From NCBI RefSeq assembly GCF_029263155.1, contig NZ_JAJCYB010000039.1:1-33953 (forward strand): DNA of 33,953 nt, given 5' to 3'. Shown here piece by piece: positions 29,481 through 33,953 of the stretch. Every line of letters begins with the position of its first letter. Within the stretch, counting starts at the first letter, position 1. The notes under the pieces are model-generated. The model was given only the letters and a program-made list of their open reading frames with translations, searched no databases and was not told the origin of the DNA. Made by a program: the position numbers and the translations under genes. This DNA is from Pseudonocardia sp. Its GTDB lineage: Bacteria; Actinomycetota; Actinomycetes; Mycobacteriales; Pseudonocardiaceae.

Positions 29481-29616
29481 GGGCGTACAGCGGCCCGGCG
29501 GGCTCGCCGCGGCGGACCCTGCCGGGTCGGCGATCCGGCCGCCTGCGTCGCGTCGTGCGGCCTTTCCGCATCCCGGTCACCGGGGCGAGGGCACCGCGGA
29601 ACGAGGAGATCGGGGG

Positions 29617-31143
29617 TCATCCGCGCAGGCTAGCGCGCGACTCCCCGCCCCGGTCGTCACGTTCGCGGTCGCGTTCGTGTGCTTCCCGCTGGTGCAGCGC
29701 GACCAGCGCGTCGGCGGCCGAGGCCACCAGCTCCGGCGCCGCGATCACCCGCGGCGCACGGTCGACTTGGCCCGGTGCGGCGAGCTCGTCGTCGGCGACC
29801 TTGAGGTCGGTGAGCTTGCGCGCCGTGACCAGCACCCGCGCCTCCAGCGAGCTGACCGTCTGGTTGTAGCTGCCCACCGCGGCGTCGAGGCTGCGGCCGA
29901 GCTTCGCGACGTGCGTGCCCATCGTGGCCAGCCGCCCGTGCAGCTCCTTGCCGAGCTGGTGCACCTGCGCGGCATTGGCGGCCAGGGCCTCCTGCCGCCA
30001 GCTGTAGGCGACCGTGCGCAGCAGCGCGATCAGCGTGGTGGGCGTGGCGATCACGACGTTGTGCACGAACGCGTGCTCCATCAGCGACGGGTCGGCCTGC
30101 AGCGCCGCCTCCAGGAACGGGTCGCCGGGCACGAACAGCACCACGAACTCCGGGGACGGCTCGAACACCTCCCAGTAGCTCTTGGCGCTGAGCTGGTCGA
30201 CGTGCTGGCGCAGCTGGCGCGCGTGGGCGGCGAGGCGCTCCTTGTGCACCCCGGCGTCGCGGCTCTCCACCGCCTCCAGGTACGCCGCGAACGGCACCTT
30301 CGCGTCGACGACGACCTGCTTGCCGCCCGCCAGGCGCACCACCATGTCCGGGCGCACGCCGCCGTCCTCGCCCTGTCCGGTGACCTGCGTGGAGAAGTCG
30401 CAGTGCTCCACCATGCCGGCGAGTTGCACGATGCGTTCCAGCTGCAGCTCGCCCCACCGCCCGCGCACCTGCGGCGCGCGCAGCGCGTTGACCAGCTGCT
30501 TGGTCTCGCCCTGGAGCTGCTCCGAGCTCAGCCGCATCGCGCTGACCTGCTCGCGCAGCCCCGCGTACGCCGACTGGCGCTCCTTCTCCACGTCGCGCAG
30601 CTGTCCCTCGACGCGCGCCAGCGTGGACGTCATCGGGTCCAGCAGCGCGCTGATGGCGTGGCTGCGGGCGGCCGCGTCACCGTCGGCCTTGGCGTGCAGT
30701 GCCGCCGTGGCCTCCTGGAGCCGCCCCTCGGCCAGCGCGACGAACTGCTCGTTGTTGCGCGCCAGCGCGTCGGCCGACAGCGCCTGGAACGCCTGCTTGA
30801 GCTCGGCGTCCCGATGGGTGAGCAGCTCCTCGCGCCGGGCCCCCGCCTCCCGCTCGCTGCGCAGGGCGGCGTGCGCGCCCGCGGCGTCGGACTCGGCGCG
30901 GCGCAGCCGCCCCACGGCGCGGTCGAGCTGCTCACCGAGCTCGTCGACGCGCTCGAGCAGCGCGGTGCGCTCGGCGCGCAGGCCGGCGGCGTCGGCACGG
31001 GCCATGGCGGAGTGGTCGGCCGCGGTGCGGGCGGCCTCGGCCACGGTGGCCCGGGCCCGGGCCGTGGCCAGCGCCCACGCGGCGACCGCGCCGAGCCCGA
31101 GCCCCACGGCGAGGCCGATCAGCAGCACGGAGGTGGTGTCCAC
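29617..31143 (-). CDS. rmuC: RmuC-family DNA recombination protein
   Basis: RmuC proteins limit DNA inversion and rearrangement at repeats and have a restriction-endonuclease-like core. From GTG 31141-31143 there are 508 residues. An N-terminal membrane anchor (V-L-L-I-G-L-A-V-G-L-G-L-G-A-V-A-A-W) is followed by a long coiled coil at about 30-215, rich in Arg/Glu/Ala. The RmuC domain spans about 215-440 with R-G-R-W-G-E-L-Q-L-E-R-I, R-P-D-M-V-V-R-L, V-V-V-D-A-K-V-P-F-A-A-Y and F-V-P-G-D-P-F-L-E-A-A-L. The V-V-D-A-K motif carries the nuclease-like Asp and Lys. Upstream lies a 213-bp gap with iteron-like repeats at 31259-31343. Confidence 0.95.
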   Translation of the reverse strand: MDTTSVLLIGLAVGLGLGAVAAWALATARARATVAEAARTAADHSAMARADAAGLRAERTALLERVDELGEQLDRAVGRLRRAESDAAGAHAALRSEREAGARREELLTHRDAELKQAFQALSADALARNNEQFVALAEGRLQEATAALHAKADGDAAARSHAISALLDPMTSTLARVEGQLRDVEKERQSAYAGLREQVSAMRLSSEQLQGETKQLVNALRAPQVRGRWGELQLERIVQLAGMVEHCDFSTQVTGQGEDGGVRPDMVVRLAGGKQVVVDAKVPFAAYLEAVESRDAGVHKERLAAHARQLRQHVDQLSAKSYWEVFEPSPEFVVLFVPGDPFLEAALQADPSLMEHAFVHNVVIATPTTLIALLRTVAYSWRQEALAANAAQVHQLGKELHGRLATMGTHVAKLGRSLDAAVGSYNQTVSSLEARVLVTARKLTDLKVADDELAAPGQVDRAPRVIAAPELVASAADALVALHQREAHERDRERDDRGGESRASLRG

Positions 31144-31258
31144 GTGATCAGGGTGCCGCCGACCCCCGACAGAACCCGGCCGAACACGCCGGGCGGGGAC
31201 CACCGGCCGCACCGCGTCGCCGAACGGTCGAACGCATGTACGACGCCGGCCGGACGTG

Positions 31259-31343
31259 GTCGCACAGGTTGCGGATCCTCGCAGCGCGTGCAGCTTGTGC
31301 GACGAGCGGCAAACTGTGCGACGAGCTGAAGCCTGTGCGACGA
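31259..31343. repeat. Iteron-like cluster upstream of rmuC
   Basis: The 10-mer TGTGCGACGA occurs at 31296-31305, 31315-31324 and 31334-31343, a regular 19-base spacing. An inverted partial copy (TCGCACA) lies at 31260-31266. The cluster lies in the rmuC-ogt gap, 117 to 200 bases upstream of the rmuC start. It could bind a regulator or be a decayed small repeat. Confidence 0.75.
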
Positions 31344-31356
31344 CGCGTCCCCGGCC

Positions 31357-31851
31357 TCAGCCGGTGGCTTCGTGCTCCAGCAGTCGCCGCTTGACCTCCA
31401 CGCCCCAGCGGAACCCGCCCAGCGTGCCGTCGCTGCGCAGCACCCGGTGGCACGGGACGAACAGGGCCGCCGCGTTGCGGGCGCAGGCCGAGGCGGCCGC
31501 CCGCACCGCCGCGGGCCTGCCGGCCTTCGCCGCGTACTCCGTGTAGGTCACCGGCGCGCCTGCCGGAACCGCCCGCAGCACGTCCCACGCGTGCTCCAGG
31601 AACTCGCCGAAGCGCTGCCGCACCGGCACGCCGTCGATCGCGGACAGCTCACCCGCGTGATAGCAGGTGATCGCCTCGCCGGCGGTGCCGAGGTCGCCCT
31701 CGGCGAGCTCGGCCGGCCGCAGCGAGGCGTGGATCAACGGGAGCAGGTCGTCGAGCACGGCCGTCCAGCCCGAGGCCAGCACGGCCCCGTCCGCGTCGAC
31801 GACGGCCGTGAACGGCCCGAGCGGGGTGTCCAACGTGGACCATGTGCTCAT
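31357..31851 (-). CDS. ogt: Methylated-DNA-[protein]-cysteine S-methyltransferase
   Basis: Removes methyl groups from O6-methylguanine by suicide transfer to its active-site Cys. The 164 residues from ATG 31849-31851 (GGAGG site 6 bases upstream) have the helix-turn-helix Y-T-E-Y-A-A-K-A-G, Arg finger region A-V-R-A-A-A-S-A-C-A-R-N, and the active site V-P-C-H-R-V with Cys134. These are followed by G-G-F-R-W-G-V-E-V-K-R-R-L-L-E-H-E. The start overlaps the stop of the Ada-AlkA gene by 4 bp (ATGA). The pair is the actinobacterial adaptive-response operon, as in Rv1317c-Rv1316c. Confidence 0.96.
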   Translation of the reverse strand: MSTWSTLDTPLGPFTAVVDADGAVLASGWTAVLDDLLPLIHASLRPAELAEGDLGTAGEAITCYHAGELSAIDGVPVRQRFGEFLEHAWDVLRAVPAGAPVTYTEYAAKAGRPAAVRAAASACARNAAALFVPCHRVLRSDGTLGGFRWGVEVKRRLLEHEATG

Positions 31852-33320
31852 GATGTCCTCCGGGGGGTGGTGGCGGCGCGCCACAGATGTGTTGCGGCGT
31901 AGGAGCGCCAGGGCTTCCAGCGCTCCGCCCGCGCGGTGAGCCCGTCCACATCGGACGGGAGATCGAGGGACCCGGCCCCGCGGCGCACGGCCAGGTCGGT
32001 CGCGAGCAGCTCGTCGGGCTCGCCGACGACGCGCATCGCGACGTAGCCCGCCGTCCAGGGGCCGATGCCGGGCAGGGCCAGCAGGGCGGCCCGCAGGCCC
32101 GCGGCGTCCCGGCCCGCGTCCAGCACGAGCGAGCCGTCGGCGACGGCCGCGGCCAGACCCACCACGGTGGCGGTGCGCCGGGTCGGCCCCGCGATCAGGC
32201 CCGCTCCGTGGGCCGCGATCTCGGCTGCGGCGGGGAACAGCAGGTCCGGGCCCCCGGCCGCGAGCTCGGGCGGCAGGCGCGTCCCGAGCGCAGCGGCCAG
32301 CCGCGCGGTGGCGGTGATGCCGGCGGCCAGCGACACCTGCTGGCCGAGCACGGCGCGTACCGCCGTCTCGAGCCCGTCGACGCTTCCCGGCACGCGGATC
32401 CCGGGTACCGCGGTGACGCGGTCGGCGAGCGCGGGGTCCGCCCCGAGCACCTCGTCGACGGCGACGGGATCGGCGTCGAGATCGAGCAGCCTGCGCAGTC
32501 TGGCGACGGCCGGGCCCAGGTCGCGGGGGTCGACGAGGCGCAGCGTGGCGCGCACGTGGGCGGCCGTCGGAGCCAGCTCGACGGTGGCCGCGCCGTGCGG
32601 GAGCCGCAGCGTGCGGGCGTACGTGCCGCCGGCCACCCGCTCGACGCCGGGCAGCGCGCGGGCCGCGAAGTGCGCGAGCAGCCCGTCGGCGTCCAGCGGT
32701 GCGCGGAACGGCAGCCGCAGCACGAGAGTGCCGGCCACGGCCGGCCCGGACCCGCGCCGCCGTCCGGCCTCCGAGCGCAGCGTCGTGGGCGGCACGCCGT
32801 ACACCTCGAGCACGGTGTCGTTGAACTGCCGCACGCTCGTGAACCCGGCCGCGAACGCGACGTCGGCCATGCCCAGCGGCGTGGTCTCGACCAGCAGTCG
32901 CGCCGTGTGGGCGCGGTGGGCGCGGGCCAGCGCGAGCGGGCCTGCTCCGAGCTCGGCGGTGAGCACGCGGGTGAGGTGCCGCTCGGAGTAGCCCAGCGCA
33001 GCGGCCAGGCCGGTGACGCCCGCGCGTTCCACGAGGCCGTCACCGATCAGACGCATGGCGCGGGCGGCGAGGTCGGCGCGGGTGTTCCAGGCGGGCGAGC
33101 CGGGAACGGCGTCGGGCATGCAGCGCCGGCACGCGCGGTAGCCACGCAACTGCGCGGCGGCCGCCGTCGGCAGGAACTCCACGTTGGCACGCTTGGGTTT
33201 CATGGCCGGGCAGGAGGGGCGGCAGTAGATCCGGGTGCTGCGCACGGCCGCGATGAAGTGCCCGTCGAACCGCGCGTCGCGGGAGGCGAGCGCGTTGTAG
33301 CAGCGGTCGTGGTCGAGCAT
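31848..33320 (-). CDS. alkA: Ada-type regulator fused to AlkA 3-methyladenine DNA glycosylase
   Basis: A 490-residue fusion for alkylation damage. Residues about 5-75 are the Ada zinc domain, with sensor Cys in Y-C-R-P-S-C-P-A and C-R-R-C completing the four-Cys site; methylation of this domain switches the protein to an activator. An AraC-type helix-turn-helix follows at about 80-185 (L-A-A-A-L-G-Y-S-E-R-H-L-T-R onward). AlkA_N is at about 200-310. The HhH-GPD glycosylase is at about 325-490, with L-P-G-I-G-P-W-T-A-G-Y-V-A-M-R and the catalytic Asp in L-L-A-T-D-L-A-V-R-R. ATG 33318-33320 gives M-L-D-H-D-R-C-Y-N-A-L; a longer frame to 33392 adds Gly-rich noise. It likely controls its own operon with ogt. 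Confidence 0.95.
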   Translation of the reverse strand: MLDHDRCYNALASRDARFDGHFIAAVRSTRIYCRPSCPAMKPKRANVEFLPTAAAAQLRGYRACRRCMPDAVPGSPAWNTRADLAARAMRLIGDGLVERAGVTGLAAALGYSERHLTRVLTAELGAGPLALARAHRAHTARLLVETTPLGMADVAFAAGFTSVRQFNDTVLEVYGVPPTTLRSEAGRRRGSGPAVAGTLVLRLPFRAPLDADGLLAHFAARALPGVERVAGGTYARTLRLPHGAATVELAPTAAHVRATLRLVDPRDLGPAVARLRRLLDLDADPVAVDEVLGADPALADRVTAVPGIRVPGSVDGLETAVRAVLGQQVSLAAGITATARLAAALGTRLPPELAAGGPDLLFPAAAEIAAHGAGLIAGPTRRTATVVGLAAAVADGSLVLDAGRDAAGLRAALLALPGIGPWTAGYVAMRVVGEPDELLATDLAVRRGAGSLDLPSDVDGLTARAERWKPWRSYAATHLWRAATTPRRTS

Positions 33321-33392
33321 CACGGGGACGACTGTGCCACCCCCGCCACCCGCGCACTGGCGGTTTTCGGACACGGCTGCGCACTCGAACAT

Positions 33393-33416
33393 GAGCGCGC
33401 TCTCATCTGATTCTCA
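33393..33416. promoter_or_regulatory. Direct-repeat and palindrome operator candidates upstream of the Asp/Gly-repeat gene
   Basis: A 10-bp palindrome GAGCGCGCTC (33393-33402) overlaps two TCTCA boxes (33401-33405 and 33412-33416) spaced 11 bases apart, one DNA turn. This is the arrangement used by OmpR/PhoB-type response regulators. It sits 36-59 bases before the start of the exported protein at 33452 and in the divergent region with the Ada-AlkA gene. Confidence 0.4.
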
Positions 33417-33451
33417 CGATCCGTCCACTCGCCGCCCGCAGGATGGATGCC

Positions 33452-33820
33452 ATGCGAACTCCCCTGACCGTGGCGACCGGGCTCGTGCTCCTCGCCGGCG
33501 TCGTGGTCGGCGTGACCACCGCGGCGTCCTCCCCGGACGACCCGGCGGGCGTCGAACCCATCCGCGTGGAGGTGCCCGCGGTGCCCGGGGTCGTCGCCGA
33601 CGTCGAGACGGCGGTGCCGGACGTACCCGAACGACCGCAACCGGAGCTCACCCCGGCGCGGGAAGCACCTCGCGACCCGAACGGCTACGTCGCACCGCCC
33701 CCGGCGGACGACGACGGGGACGACGACGGCGATGACGGCGATGACGACGACGACGGCGATGACGACGACGACGGCGATGACGACGACGACGGCGATGACG
33801 ACGGCGACGGCGACGACTGA
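33452..33820 (+). CDS. Small exported acidic protein with Asp/Gly repeat tail
   Basis: Unrecognised. The start at ATG 33452 is favoured over ATG 33443 because AGGA lies 8 bases upstream. The 122-residue product has a signal or anchor at residues 1-26 (M-R-T-P-L-T-V-A-T-G-L-V-L-L-A-G-V-V-V-G-V). A Pro/Val/Glu-rich middle follows, then a C terminus of about 35 residues made almost only of Asp and Gly, encoded by three 18-bp repeats from 33737. Such a tail could bind calcium or other cations at the cell surface. There is no sortase motif. Homologous small proteins are often beside two-component systems; nothing beyond the window edge can be seen. Confidence 0.75.
   Translation: MRTPLTVATGLVLLAGVVVGVTTAASSPDDPAGVEPIRVEVPAVPGVVADVETAVPDVPERPQPELTPAREAPRDPNGYVAPPPADDDGDDDGDDGDDDDDGDDDDDGDDDDDGDDDGDGDD
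33737..33795 (+). repeat. 18-bp tandem repeat encoding Gly-Asp-Asp-Asp-Asp-Asp units
   Basis: Exact 18-bp units start at 33737, 33755 and 33773, with a partial unit from 33791. Eighteen is a multiple of three, so copy-number change would lengthen or shorten the acidic tail without shifting frame. Confidence 0.9.
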
Positions 33821-33822
33821 CA

Positions 33823-33934
33823 GTGAGTATGTAGGGGAGCCCCGCAGCGGTCGTCCTGACCCAACGTCTGACTGGCTGCGTGCCTTTAACGGGATCTGTC
33901 GGTCGGTCCGCTGCGGGGCTCGTTCTGCACTCAC
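33823..33934. repeat. Bipartite inverted repeat at the right end of the window
   Basis: Fourteen-base arms GAGCCCCGCAGCGG (33837-33850) and its complement (33908-33921) are separated by 57 bases. Outside them GTGAGT (33823-33828) faces ACTCAC (33929-33934), with 8- and 7-base gaps. It follows the stop of the Asp/Gly-repeat gene directly. It could be a terminator, a structured RNA or a small non-autonomous mobile element; the sequence beyond is not in the window. Confidence 0.7.
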
Positions 33935-33953
33935 CAGACGCGCGGTGTGACCT

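Noticed and set aside
33737..33820. Regular repeats considered as a CRISPR array
   Set aside because: The 18-bp units are directly adjacent with no spacers and encode Asp/Gly repeats in frame.

Overview
This window is chromosomal DNA from a high-GC actinobacterium, most likely a member of the Pseudonocardiaceae (Pseudonocardia or a close relative). The evidence is the GC-rich codon third positions, frequent GTG starts, 4-bp stop/start overlaps, a chaplin-like secreted protein, and a gene set and order that from memory parallel the Mycobacterium tuberculosis Rv1085c-Rv1111c block: trhA, short-chain cis-prenyltransferase, phoH2, fum, glpX, DUF4245, xseB, xseA, Rv1109c-like, ispH, Rv1111c-like. 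The organism and the Rv parallels are inference from recall; no search was run.

Layout from left to right. At 1-6160 lies a secreted, cell-surface pair: a very large beta-helix / Ig-like / DNRLRE protein whose 5' end is broken, and a C40 (NlpC/P60) peptidase whose Pro/Thr-rich tail is frameshifted by a 20-bp tandem duplication. At 6202-7448 on the minus strand are trhA and a ribbon-helix-helix/MazF-type toxin-antitoxin pair. At 7553-8781 a cis-prenyltransferase and a chaplin-like gene converge on a strong shared hairpin. At 9125-11989 are a metallopeptidase-like gene and phoH2, the latter behind a 306-bp leader with an upstream small ORF and mutually exclusive hairpins that can hide or free its Shine-Dalgarno sequence. 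At 12099-15728 on the minus strand lie guaB1 (GMP reductase), ligB (ATP-dependent DNA ligase) and a DinB-like protein, divergent from a WYL regulator (15790-16752) that carries an in-frame amber codon.

At 16733-21405 a minus-strand operon encodes a binding-protein-dependent ABC importer (lipoprotein, two permeases, ATPase). It runs directly into mntA and hepT, a nucleotidyltransferase/HEPN toxin-antitoxin pair, and the ATPase has Lys where the Walker B catalytic Glu should be. At 21695-27819 follow fumC, a Uma2-family gene, the remnant of an L,D-transpeptidase, glpX, a DUF4245 gene, xseB-xseA and a lipid-droplet-associated-like protein. At 27989-33320 are ispH, a DUF6542-like membrane protein, rmuC, ogt and an Ada-AlkA fusion. 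The right end has a small acidic Asp/Gly-repeat exported protein and a bipartite inverted repeat.

Most of the window is core metabolism and DNA maintenance (fumarase, FBPase II, IspH, exonuclease VII, alkylation repair, GMP salvage). The accessory signals are two toxin-antitoxin pairs, several decaying or frameshifted genes, two copies of a 65-bp palindromic repeat, a 26-bp perfect palindrome, and the phoH2 leader. The phoH2 leader is the best candidate for undescribed regulation. No tRNA, rRNA, CRISPR array, prophage or transposase gene was seen.
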